From: Niallia nealsonii
Lineage (GTDB): Bacteria; Bacillota; Bacilli; Bacillales; Cytobacillaceae
Assembly (NCBI RefSeq): GCF_002835805.1
Contig: NZ_PISE01000026.1
Span: forward strand, 20,388-84,387
Direction of reading: 5' to 3'
DNA: 64,000 nucleotides
Under the pieces are notes generated by a model. That model was given only the letters and a program-made list of their open reading frames with translations, was not told the origin of the DNA and did not search any database. A program made the translations under genes and the position numbers. Of the stretch, positions 16,702 through 24,826 are shown piece after piece (within the stretch, counting starts at the first letter, position 1; each line of letters starts with the position of its first letter).

Positions 16702-19700
16702 ATGATGAAAAAGAGAAAAATAACTTCTTTATTTGCTATTTTGCTAGCGTTTGTATTTGTATTCAGCACTGCAACAGCTGGCACTGTTTTTGCGGCTGCT
16801 ACAGCCGATAAAGCAGAAACATTAACAGTTGGACAAGCAAAAAAGGCAAGTTTCGGCACAAATGAATATGTAAAATGGTTTAAAATCACACCTACTGCAG
16901 ACACTATCAAAAAATTTACTCACCTTGAATTTACATTAAAATCCAAACAGGAAATGAATATATCCATCTATTCCAGTGCAGAGAACGCGAAGCTTAACAA
17001 ACTATTTGATCAATACACAGCGTATAGCTATGATCAAAAGCCTGCTATTATTGACTTCCCATTAGCTTGGAATGGTACATACTATGTAAAAGTAGAGTAT
17101 TATTCAGATGAAATAATAGAGGAAGCGGAGGAAGTTGAAACAGTTGTTCTATTGAATACAGAAGATAAAATAGACAGTTCCTTTACTCTTCAAGCAAAAG
17201 GAGCAACTTTAGCTCCATCAGCAGAATCAGCATCAATCTTAGAACAGTGTCCTGTTGAATTAAGCACTAAAGATAAAAAAGATGGACAATCGATTCTAAG
17301 CGATTTGCGCACTATTCGCGATTCTATTTTATCTCAAACAGTAAACGGGAAAGAATTATCTTCTTTATATTATAAAGTTTCCCCATTTTTAAGTTCCAAA
17401 ATGGTGTTTGATAAAGAACTGCGCACAAATACATTGGCAGATTTGCGTCAATTAAAACCAATTTTTACAGAACTATTAAATAACGGAACGAATTCAACAT
17501 ACACGTTTACTAGTAAAGATGTCAAAGCAATTAATCGTTTATATGAATCAGCTTTAGCTGCTTCTCCAAAAACACTAAAAGAACAAATTCAAAAAATCGA
17601 AGCAAAAATCAATATCAGCAATTTAGAAGATAAAACCCTTTCTTCTGCTTTTTCAAAACTAGGTGCATCAACAAAAGCAATTGCAAGCAAGAATACAACT
17701 GGAAAATATATTGTGAAGTTAAAAGAAGGCAAAAGCCTATCAAACTTTCAAACAGGCACTAAAGCTTTAAAAAGCGACACAATTCAAGACTTAGATCAGA
17801 CAGATAAAATCACCGATCAATTGATTGTGATGGATTTAGGCAAAGAAATCAAAACAAAAAGCTTTTCTGCCAAAGAAAAAACGAGTTTAGTCAACTCTAT
17901 TAAAAACAATCCAGCAGTTGAATTTGTGGAGCCAGTAAAAACCTATAAAGCATTAGGCACAACAAGTGACATTTCCAGCAACTATCAATGGTCACTTAAA
18001 AACAGTGGACAAACAAGCGGCAGCAAAGGCGCTGATATTCAATATGAAAGCCTCTATAAGCTGCAAAAAGCAATTAAACCAAAAGAAACTAAACCAAAAG
18101 AAACCTTAATTGCAGTAGTAGATACTGGCGTTGACAGCACACTTGCTGATTTGAAAAACACGGTAAAAACACAAAGCGGCTATAACTATATTTCCAATAC
18201 AAAAGATGCAACAGATGATAATGGACATGGAACACATGTGAGCGGCATTATTGCAGCAAGTGTTGATAATAATTATTCTATTGCAGGGATTAACACAAGC
18301 GCAAAAATTCTTCCAGTAAAAGTATTGGATGCAAGCGGAATGGGCGATAATGAACAAATTGCCAAAGGAATTAAATATGCGGTGGATAAAGGTGCTAAAG
18401 TCATCAATTTAAGCCTTGGCGGCGATTATAGCAGAGTGTTGGAGTATATGCTTCAATATGCAAATAAACGTAATGTCACTGTGGTTGCAGCAAGTGGAAA
18501 TGAATCCTCTTCCATGCTGTCATATCCTGCTTCCAGTCAATATGTAACAAGCGTTGGAGCAACAAATGACTTGGATCTTGTTTCTGACTACTCCAACTAC
18601 GGGGAAGGCCTTGATTTAGTTGCACCTGGCACAAATATTCCAAGCTTAGTGCCAAATGGAAATATTACGTATTATAGCGGAACTTCTATGGCAGCACCGC
18701 ATGTAGCTGCTGTGGCAGGACTTATGTTGTCAATCAATCCAAACTTAAAGCCTAAAGATGTGGAAAAAGCATTAATCAGCACAACAAAAAATGTAGCATT
18801 CACAGAAACAGATGGATATATGGAAGAAGAAATCAGCTATCTTGATTTATTAGATTACGAAGACGAAGAAATCGAAGCGTTAGCGCCAGGCTATGATCTA
18901 GTGTCTGCTTGGGGAAGACTAAATGCTTTTAGTGCAATTAGCGCAGTTAAACTTAACGCAAAAGTAAACACCGTATATAACAGTTCAAAAACAATTAAAG
19001 GTACTGCAGAAAAAGGTACAGCTGTAAGTGTAAAAATCGGAAAAACGACTAAAAAAGCTGTTGCTGACAGCAAAGGCAATTTTAAAATCGAAATTCCTGT
19101 GCAAAAAACAGACAGTCTTTTATATCTTATCTTTGAAAAAACAATCAATAAAGTAAAAGTAACTACTACCATTCGTACGACTGTGCAAAAAGATACAAAA
19201 GCACCTAATGCACCAAAAGTAAATCCGGTATCAGACAAAGATACTAAAATTACTGGAACAACAGAAGAATATGCGACAATTACAGTAAAAGCAAACAACA
19301 AAACATTAAAAACTGGCGCTGCAAATGCAAATGGTGCCTTCAGCATTGTGATTCCAAAACAAATGGCTGGCACAAAACTAACTATTACTGCAGCAGATGG
19401 CGCTAAAAATACAAGTAAAGCAGCTTCTGTAACAGTAATAGACAAAACAGCACCTGGCGCGCCAAGTGTAGTTGGCACCATTAGCGATAAAAGCGACAAA
19501 ATAGCTGGAAAGGCAGAAGCAAATTCCACTATTACCATTAAAAACGGGAAAACAAAGGTTGCTGCTGGCAAAACAAACAGCAAAGGATCCTATTCTCTAG
19601 CTATAAAAAAACAAAAAGCTAATGCAAAACTTTCGATTACTGCAACAGATAAAGCAGGCAACATAAGCAAAGCAAAAACCATCACTGTTGCAGACAAAAC

Positions 19701-19953
19701 AGCGCCGAATGCTCCAAAAGTAAATGCTGTTACAATAAATTCCACAACAGTAACAGGCAAGGCGGAAGCAAATGCAGCGATTGTCATTAAAGTAAAAAAC
19801 AAAGAGCTGGCTAAAGGTACAGCAGACAGCAACGGCTCTTATTCTATTAAAATAACGAAACAAAAAGCAGCGACTGTTTTATCTGTTACAGCAAAAGATA
19901 AAGCAGGAAATATAAGCAAAGCAACACAAAAAACCGTAACAAAAGCAAAATAA
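16702..19953 (+). CDS. Secreted subtilisin-family serine protease with C-terminal Ig-like repeats
   Basis: A 1083-residue exported protease. Residues 1-32 are a signal peptide ending near VFAAA. A pre-peptidase-like beta domain follows (about 35-150), then a helical region, then an I9 inhibitor-like propeptide (about 335-415, GKYIVKLKEG to AVEFVEPVKTYK). The S8 domain (about 430-690) has D474 in VVDTGVD, H509 in NGHGTHVSG, the oxyanion Asn in AASGNE and S662 in SGTSMAAPH. Four Lys- and Thr-rich Ig-like (Big) repeats begin near residues 752, 833, 916 and 1000 and probably bind the wall or substrate. GGGGG precedes two tandem ATGs. It is single and followed by a strong terminator. Confidence 0.93.
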   Translation: MMKKRKITSLFAILLAFVFVFSTATAGTVFAAATADKAETLTVGQAKKASFGTNEYVKWFKITPTADTIKKFTHLEFTLKSKQEMNISIYSSAENAKLNKLFDQYTAYSYDQKPAIIDFPLAWNGTYYVKVEYYSDEIIEEAEEVETVVLLNTEDKIDSSFTLQAKGATLAPSAESASILEQCPVELSTKDKKDGQSILSDLRTIRDSILSQTVNGKELSSLYYKVSPFLSSKMVFDKELRTNTLADLRQLKPIFTELLNNGTNSTYTFTSKDVKAINRLYESALAASPKTLKEQIQKIEAKINISNLEDKTLSSAFSKLGASTKAIASKNTTGKYIVKLKEGKSLSNFQTGTKALKSDTIQDLDQTDKITDQLIVMDLGKEIKTKSFSAKEKTSLVNSIKNNPAVEFVEPVKTYKALGTTSDISSNYQWSLKNSGQTSGSKGADIQYESLYKLQKAIKPKETKPKETLIAVVDTGVDSTLADLKNTVKTQSGYNYISNTKDATDDNGHGTHVSGIIAASVDNNYSIAGINTSAKILPVKVLDASGMGDNEQIAKGIKYAVDKGAKVINLSLGGDYSRVLEYMLQYANKRNVTVVAASGNESSSMLSYPASSQYVTSVGATNDLDLVSDYSNYGEGLDLVAPGTNIPSLVPNGNITYYSGTSMAAPHVAAVAGLMLSINPNLKPKDVEKALISTTKNVAFTETDGYMEEEISYLDLLDYEDEEIEALAPGYDLVSAWGRLNAFSAISAVKLNAKVNTVYNSSKTIKGTAEKGTAVSVKIGKTTKKAVADSKGNFKIEIPVQKTDSLLYLIFEKTINKVKVTTTIRTTVQKDTKAPNAPKVNPVSDKDTKITGTTEEYATITVKANNKTLKTGAANANGAFSIVIPKQMAGTKLTITAADGAKNTSKAASVTVIDKTAPGAPSVVGTISDKSDKIAGKAEANSTITIKNGKTKVAAGKTNSKGSYSLAIKKQKANAKLSITATDKAGNISKAKTITVADKTAPNAPKVNAVTINSTTVTGKAEANAAIVIKVKNKELAKGTADSNGSYSIKITKQKAATVLSVTAKDKAGNISKATQKTVTKAK

Positions 19954-19993
19954 CAAAAGGAGAAGGAATGCAAGCATTCCTTCTCCTTTTGTT
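19953..19993. terminator. Bidirectional terminator between protease and MFS genes
   Basis: An 18-bp perfect stem (ACAAAAGGAGAAGGAATG with its complement) around a CAAG tetraloop lies between the convergent genes; T-rich on the plus strand and A-rich upstream. Confidence 0.85.
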
Positions 19994-19995
19994 TA

Positions 19996-21207
19996 TTAGC
20001 CCACTTTTTTCTCGGCTAATTCCCCAACATTTTGTTTCACTTTTTTTCCATACATAAAATAATAAACAACTAATCCAAGCAGGATATAGATGCTTGTATA
20101 AAAATACAAAGAACTAAAACCAATTTTATCCCCAATAAACCCAACAAGAAAGGATCCTATTCCAATTCCAGAATCAAATAAGGATAAAAAAGTCGCTGTT
20201 GCAAGTCCTCTTCTTTGCGGCTCTGCTGATTGTATCGCAATCGTTTGAAAACTAGGAAACAAGGTTCCATATCCTATCCCGATTAGTCCTGCAGCCACTA
20301 AAAAGAGACCAGCTGTATGCATGCCACTTAAAATAAACATGCCAACCGCAAATAATACAATACAAGGATAAATAATGATATTTGCTCCATAACGGTCAAA
20401 CCATCGGCCAGTGAAAGGTCTTGCCATCAGCATCAATACAGCATATACCACAAAAAAGTAACCTGATACAGAAGCTAATCCTTTTGCGTTGGCATAAACA
20501 GATACGAAGGATAAAATCGAAGAATAAGCGATGCCAAACAAGGCGGCAACAAAACTGATCGATAAAGCAGACGGTTCGAATATATTGCTCCATTTAAATG
20601 TATGCTTCTGTTTTGCATGAGCATGCACTTGTCTGTTTTCCTGTTTCGGCAATCTAATTGCTATTCCTGTCCCTAATGACAGCAATGCACAAATGCTTGC
20701 AATAATAAATAATAGCTGCACACCCCACGAATTGATTGCCATTAATCCTAAAAAAGGACCGATAACCATAGCCAAGTTCATAGACATAGAATAATAGCCC
20801 ATGCCCTCTCCTCTTCTTGAATTAGGAATCAAATCAGCGACAATTGTCCCCGTAGCAGTTGTTGCAATTCCAAAACCAATACCATGAAATGCGCGGACTA
20901 GCAATAATCCGCCAACAGATTGAGGAAGAAAATATAATAATGTCCCAATTAAAAATAGCACCAACGCTACAATAAATATTGGTTTTTTTCCAATTTTCTG
21001 CATAAAATTACCTGCAAATGGACGAATGACAATCGCCGAAATTAAAAAAATCGTTACAATCAATCCTGCACTGGCCTGATGTCCATGCAAATGATTAATT
21101 GCATAAATCGGCAATGATACTAATAAATAATAAAAGGTTAAAAACAGAAAAAAATTACTTATCCAAATACTGATAAACCCTTTTGTCCATAATGCTTCCT
21201 TACTCAT
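19996..21207 (-). CDS. MFS transporter (YwoG-like)
   Basis: A twelve-segment major facilitator protein, about 403 residues, likely a drug or metabolite exporter. The motif between TM2 and TM3 (GNFMQKIGKKPIFI, matching GxLaDrxGrkxxl) and RRGEGMGYYSMSMNLAMVIGP in the first half are typical of the YwoG/YfkF set. The ATG at 21207 overlaps the stop of the MarR gene by eight bases (ATGAGTAA) and has GGGGGA upstream, so translation is coupled. The marR-MFS pair mirrors B. subtilis ywoH-ywoG. Substrate unknown. Confidence 0.88.
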   Translation of the reverse strand: MSKEALWTKGFISIWISNFFLFLTFYYLLVSLPIYAINHLHGHQASAGLIVTIFLISAIVIRPFAGNFMQKIGKKPIFIVALVLFLIGTLLYFLPQSVGGLLLVRAFHGIGFGIATTATGTIVADLIPNSRRGEGMGYYSMSMNLAMVIGPFLGLMAINSWGVQLLFIIASICALLSLGTGIAIRLPKQENRQVHAHAKQKHTFKWSNIFEPSALSISFVAALFGIAYSSILSFVSVYANAKGLASVSGYFFVVYAVLMLMARPFTGRWFDRYGANIIIYPCIVLFAVGMFILSGMHTAGLFLVAAGLIGIGYGTLFPSFQTIAIQSAEPQRRGLATATFLSLFDSGIGIGSFLVGFIGDKIGFSSLYFYTSIYILLGLVVYYFMYGKKVKQNVGELAEKKVG

Positions 21208-21637
21208 TGTTTTTCCCCCTTGCTGCAATCTGTCCCGTCCATTCTGCCAGCAGCATTGTCAGCTGCTGCTGCGATTCTTTTGGGAATGTCTCTACAAGCC
21301 GTTTGTTCATGACTAGAACAGCTTCTTCCCAAACCGGATACATCTCCAATGCCTTTTTTGTTAGTTCAATTTTTTTGGTGCGTTTATCTGACCCTTGGAT
21401 TTGATTCACATATCCACCAGCTACAAGCTTTTGTATGGTTCTTGTCATTGGCGGTTTTTCGACTGACAAATAATCAGACAGTTCTGTTTGCGTCAGTGAT
21501 CCTTTTTGTTTTAGCACATAAATAACCGACCACTGGGAACTGTATAGCCCAAAAGGTTGAAGTGCCACATTTAATTCTTTTGTTAATTCTCGAGCCAATT
21601 GATGAATGCCATGAAATAAAATATGAAGATCCTGCAA
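21200..21637 (-). CDS. MarR-family regulator (YwoH-like)
   Basis: A 145-residue MarR protein with the winged helix (SLTQTELSDYLSVEKPPMTRTIQKLVAGGYV and the wing GSDKRTKKIELT). It probably represses its own operon, including the MFS transporter, and is released by a small ligand or oxidant; no regulatory cysteine is apparent in the usual N-terminal position. A perfect 7-4-7 palindrome upstream (21792-21809) is the obvious binding site. Confidence 0.92.
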   Translation of the reverse strand: MQDLHILFHGIHQLARELTKELNVALQPFGLYSSQWSVIYVLKQKGSLTQTELSDYLSVEKPPMTRTIQKLVAGGYVNQIQGSDKRTKKIELTKKALEMYPVWEEAVLVMNKRLVETFPKESQQQLTMLLAEWTGQIAARGKNNE

Positions 21638-21791
21638 AGATTTCCCTCCCTGTTCCTATTTCCCCCTACAATTTCTTTGATAATAAGTTTGCCCTTTTTT
21701 TTGGAATAACTGAAATACTGACAGCAATTTTTTAAGCAGCATATATAAGCGAGGCTTTAGCGAAGACTATTATCTGTTCAACACTCAAAAT

Positions 21792-21809
21792 TAGTTACCT
21801 AAGTAACTA
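21792..21809. promoter_or_regulatory. Palindromic MarR-type operator
   Basis: TAGTTAC-CTAA-GTAACTA is a perfect 7-4-7 inverted repeat, 155 bases upstream of marR and about 100 upstream of the divergent vanZ-like gene, so either unit could be controlled. The size fits a MarR dimer. Confidence 0.65.
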
Positions 21810-21909
21810 TATCATATAAAATCGCTTTTAAACAAGATGAATTAACAAATTTAAATTTTTATTCTGTATACAGCATATGTATAATAAAAGAAAACGAATC
21901 GAGGTTAGC

Positions 21910-22362
21910 ATGAAAATCTCAGCATTTACGCTTAGAAAATATAGAGCACCAGCCATTTTACTTTTTACGCTGTATCTTGTTGTTTTGTTTTATCTTTTAT
22001 TTTTTTCTGGTTACAGGCAATCTGTTTATGGCTTACGAGGATATAATTATCTCCCATTGCTGCCTCTTTTGGAGGAAGTAGCCTCATTAAATTCTTTTGG
22101 CTTATCTTTTATTACAAGCAATTTATTTGGAAATGTATTAGCCTTTTTGCCATTGGGTTTTTTTGCTGCTTTTTTTACTAAAAAAAATGTTTCTGCCATT
22201 ATCATGATGTCTTTTCTTTTATCCTTTTCCATAGAAATGTTGCAGTTTATCTTTGCCATTGGCATATGTGATATTAATGACATTCTGCTGAATACAATTG
22301 GCGGCGCTTTAGGATACTGCCTTTTTTATTTAACTATGCCTTTTTTAGTAAAAAAACAATAA
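21910..22362 (+). CDS. VanZ family membrane protein
   Basis: A 150-residue membrane protein with four hydrophobic segments and the VanZ signature spread over YNYLPLLPLLEE, NLFGNVLAFLPLGFF, SFSIEMLQFI and CDINDILLNTIGGALGY. VanZ relatives give low-level teicoplanin resistance in enterococci; the role of chromosomal Bacillus copies is not defined. I use the ATG preceded by GAGGT at 21910 rather than an ATG eleven codons upstream without a ribosome site. Single gene, divergent from marR-MFS. Confidence 0.88.
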   Translation: MKISAFTLRKYRAPAILLFTLYLVVLFYLLFFSGYRQSVYGLRGYNYLPLLPLLEEVASLNSFGLSFITSNLFGNVLAFLPLGFFAAFFTKKNVSAIIMMSFLLSFSIEMLQFIFAIGICDINDILLNTIGGALGYCLFYLTMPFLVKKQ

Positions 22363-22392
22363 ATGCCTTCCAATAAATGAAGGCAGTCTGGA

Positions 22393-23118
22393 TTATTCGT
22401 CTATTAGCTGAAGAAAATCTCCAACATTAATTTTTCCTGTATGCAGAACTGCTGCATATAAACCAAAATGATTATTATTTTCTTTGACAATTTTTTTTAA
22501 AATAGAAGGTTTTTTTTCCCCTGTCTCCGGGTCAACGGTAATAATCATGCATCGTTCACAAAATTTATTTATTTGAATGATTACTTCTGACCCAATTTTA
22601 ATTTTTTTCCCAATCAACTCTTCTTCTGTTATATCTAGTGCTTCCATTTGGTATACAATATTACCACGAAATCTTCGTTCATCCACCCTTTCGCCAATGC
22701 TGTTTTCTAGCTGCTCTAGCGACTGTTCACTAATTAAAAGAAGATGATCTTCTTCAATAGCAGGGAATGGAACAAAGTCAGGGGCATATTGAACGGCAGT
22801 CAGCTTTCTATTTGTATTTGCTTCTAATTCTTGCAAAAGGCATGGGTCCTGCCAATCATATATTTTTCCATCTTTTGTGACTATTTCAACGGACGGCAAT
22901 TTTTTTGGACTTTCCTCTTCCGTAAACCTCGCTTTATATGTAGCCATATCTGGATATTGCGTAATGGTCAAATGTTTTTGATTATTGGTTAAATCAATAA
23001 ATGCATGACTTCGATCTCCATACATTCCATAATTCACAACATTTGTCGAAGCTACACTTTCTCCTGTAAACGATTTAACTGGATGTCTAACTAATTTTGT
23101 AATTGTTCCAATTTTCAT
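22393..23118 (-). CDS. MOSC domain-containing protein
   Basis: A cytosolic protein of about 241 residues with an N-terminal MOSC beta-barrel part (KIGTITKLVRHPVKSFTGE, YGDRSHAFID) and the MOSC C-terminal core (FRGNIVY, FCERCMIITVDPETGE, FGLYAAVL). The Cys-x-x-Cys of ERCMI corresponds to the region binding the molybdenum cofactor sulfur in mARC/YiiM-type proteins. Proteins of this family reduce N-hydroxylated compounds or handle sulfur carrier groups; the specific reaction here is unknown. The start MKIGTI has AGAGGTG upstream. Confidence 0.85.
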   Translation of the reverse strand: MKIGTITKLVRHPVKSFTGESVASTNVVNYGMYGDRSHAFIDLTNNQKHLTITQYPDMATYKARFTEEESPKKLPSVEIVTKDGKIYDWQDPCLLQELEANTNRKLTAVQYAPDFVPFPAIEEDHLLLISEQSLEQLENSIGERVDERRFRGNIVYQMEALDITEEELIGKKIKIGSEVIIQINKFCERCMIITVDPETGEKKPSILKKIVKENNNHFGLYAAVLHTGKINVGDFLQLIDE

Positions 23119-23178
23119 AATGGATTCACCTCTATTTATGTTAATACGACAAAAAGGCAAAAAATCCTTTTATAGAAA

Positions 23179-23227
23179 AAAACTGTCCCTTTTATCTCCC
23201 CATTACGGAATAATAAAAAGGACAGTC
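23179..23227 (-). terminator. Terminator of the DUF3889 gene
   Basis: GACTGTCCTTTTTA and TAAAAGGGACAGTT pair on the minus strand and are followed by U7, immediately after the 23234 stop. Confidence 0.75.
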
Positions 23228-23233
23228 TAAATA

Positions 23234-23566
23234 TTATGGTCTTCCTTCCGTCATATTAACAGCCAATAACCGCTCTGTTCTTGTATCAAAGGTTAAATTG
23301 ACAAATACCCCAATTTCTTTATTTTGATTTTTTACAATCAGTTTAAATTTTTCAACAGATTTGCCATTTTTATTTTCTTTGCCTACATGCAAATAGTCGG
23401 TAATTTCACTATCTGGATATTTTTCTTGTGTTTTGGTCATCGCAATTCTGCCCCATTTTACATAGGAAGGCAATCCTTCATTTTGAGCGTTTGCTGGAAT
23501 TGCTTGAAACAGCAAAGCAAAAGCAAACAGCATAATAGTTAGGTTAGATATCGTTTTTTTCATCAT
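23234..23566 (-). CDS. Small secreted DUF3889 protein
   Basis: A 110-residue exported protein: the first 28 residues are a signal peptide ending PANAQ. The mature part (about 82 residues, SYVKWGRIAMTKTQEKYP, DYLHVGK, EKFKLIVK, GVFVNLTFDTRTERLL) matches the DUF3889 family of small Bacillus exported proteins (YqzG-like). These are beta-rich and of unknown function. It is monocistronic and divergent from bioY. Confidence 0.82.
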   Translation of the reverse strand: MMKKTISNLTIMLFAFALLFQAIPANAQNEGLPSYVKWGRIAMTKTQEKYPDSEITDYLHVGKENKNGKSVEKFKLIVKNQNKEIGVFVNLTFDTRTERLLAVNMTEGRP

Positions 23567-23637
23567 TTATCACACCCTTCTCTTTTAGTAATAGTATGGG
23601 CATGTAAAATCAGAATATGTAAACAACCCACTTTCAT

Positions 23638-23690
23638 TTGTTAACTAATTATAAAATTAAGTTGACACAAATCTTTTTCCCATTTATAGT
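23638..23690 (+). promoter_or_regulatory. BirA operator overlapping a sigma-A promoter for bioY
   Basis: TTGTTAAC-N15-GTTGACAC (23638-23668) matches the BirA operator consensus TTGTTAAC..GTTAACAA at 14 of 16 half-site bases. Its right arm contains the -35 TTGACA (23662-23667), followed 17 bases later by TATAGT (23685-23690), so BirA binding would directly block the promoter when biotin is plentiful. Confidence 0.85.
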
Positions 23691-23728
23691 TTATTTATAC
23701 ATAATAATTTTATATAGGAGTGAAACAA

Positions 23729-24301
23729 GTGAAAAAATGGAAAACAATTGAAATTACGATGATTGCTTTATTTGTGGCCTTTACAGCAATTGGAGCTAAT
23801 ATCGGCAACTTTTTTATTATCGGCGGTGTTCCTTTAACATTGCAGACTTTTTTTGCTATTTTGGCAGGGCTCGTGTTAGGCAAAAGACTTGGCAGTATGG
23901 CGATGATTGTCTATATGTTTGTCGGGTTACTCGGCTTGCCTATCTTTTCGCAATTTGGCGGCGGATTCCGGGTTATTTTTTCTCCAACGTTTGGATTTAT
24001 TTTATCTTATATTGTAGTCAGTTATGTAGTTGGATTTATGAGAGAGAAAAAAGCAACCTTGCCAATGTTTATTTTTAGCGCCATTGTTGGTCTGATCTTA
24101 AATTATGTTATCGGCACCAACTGGATGTATTTTGCCTATAAATTTTGGGCAGCTGCCCCAGAAGGATTTACTTATGGGTTAGCTTGGTCGTGGATGTTGG
24201 TCTTCCTTGTAAAAGACGTAATCGTCAGTATTTTTGCTGGAATTGTCGGCCATCGTTTAAACAAAACAGTAATGGCAAAAAGCAGTTTAAAAATCAATTA
24301 A
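23729..24301 (+). CDS. bioY: Biotin transporter BioY
   Basis: The substrate-binding membrane subunit of biotin ECF-type transport, with six hydrophobic segments. The BioY signature is clear: GGVPLTLQTFFAILAGLVLG, GLLGLPIFSQFGGG and SPTFGFILSY. It is about 190 residues from the second GTG (23729), eight bases after AGGAG; an in-frame GTG three codons earlier overlaps that site. BioY can work alone or with the shared EcfAAT module, which is not here. The BirA box directly upstream shows biotin-repressed expression. Confidence 0.93.
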   Translation: MKKWKTIEITMIALFVAFTAIGANIGNFFIIGGVPLTLQTFFAILAGLVLGKRLGSMAMIVYMFVGLLGLPIFSQFGGGFRVIFSPTFGFILSYIVVSYVVGFMREKKATLPMFIFSAIVGLILNYVIGTNWMYFAYKFWAAAPEGFTYGLAWSWMLVFLVKDVIVSIFAGIVGHRLNKTVMAKSSLKIN

Positions 24302-24304
24302 TAA

Positions 24305-24680
24305 AAAAGACTGTTTTCGTATAGATGGTTGCTTTTTAAACGCTGCCTGTATGTAAGCGAGACTGCTGAAAAACTTACTATATTTTATATTTGTATGTGA
24401 TGGAAGGGGCAATTACAGGAAACAGCTATTGTTTGAAGAGGCTTCCCATTCGACTCCTGGGGGATTAGCGAGACAGGCGAGACCCTTGCACGAAGCGGCT
24501 CGGCGCTCGCCCTCCGGAAAGCGAATGGTAAGCCTCGAAAAACGGATTCATTCATCGATTAAAAGCAAATTTCAAACTAGTTCTATCCACTAATTTAACT
24601 TTCTCAGTGGCCTGTATGCAAGCCACTATGTCTTTTTCTCTATTTTATATGGTAAAAAACAACAAACTTTAAGAAAACAG
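24305..24680. repeat. Dispersed repeat family B, copy 1, with GC-rich hairpin
   Basis: The gap after bioY holds a repeat whose core is a 99-base hairpin (24438-24536): GAGGCTTCCCATTCG pairs with CGAATGGTAAGCCTC. The interior (CTCCTGGGGGATTAGCGAGACAGGCGAGACCC..GGAAAGCGAA, read in parts) is the GC-rich motif common in Bacillus intergenic repeats and shared with 50112-50315 and 60117-60230. The flanks carry GACTGTTTTCGTA and GAAAACAGCC as imperfect terminal inverted repeats. No gene is present. Confidence 0.7.
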
Positions 24681-24682
24681 CC

Positions 24683-24727
24683 ATAAAAAAGAGTAGAAAT
24701 CCTTTAAACTGGATTCTACTCTTTTTT
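24683..24727. terminator. Terminator between bioY repeat region and copper gene
   Basis: AAAAAAGAGTAGAAATCC pairs with GGATTCTACTCTTTTTT (one bulged base), giving a long stem with U-runs on both strands. Confidence 0.8.
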
Positions 24728-24826
24728 ATTCCTTTGATTTAAATAGACAAAAACCGACTGAAAAAGAAAATAACTGTCTATTCTTGCGCTTTCCCAAGAA
24801 ATAGTCCTCTTTTTCCCATAAAGAAG

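Noticed and set aside
18891..19583. Long open frame (230 codons) antisense to the Ig-like repeats of the protease
   Set aside because: It mirrors a Lys/Thr/Ala-rich repeat region whose codon pattern opens the opposite strand; hydrophobic low-complexity product, no ribosome site.
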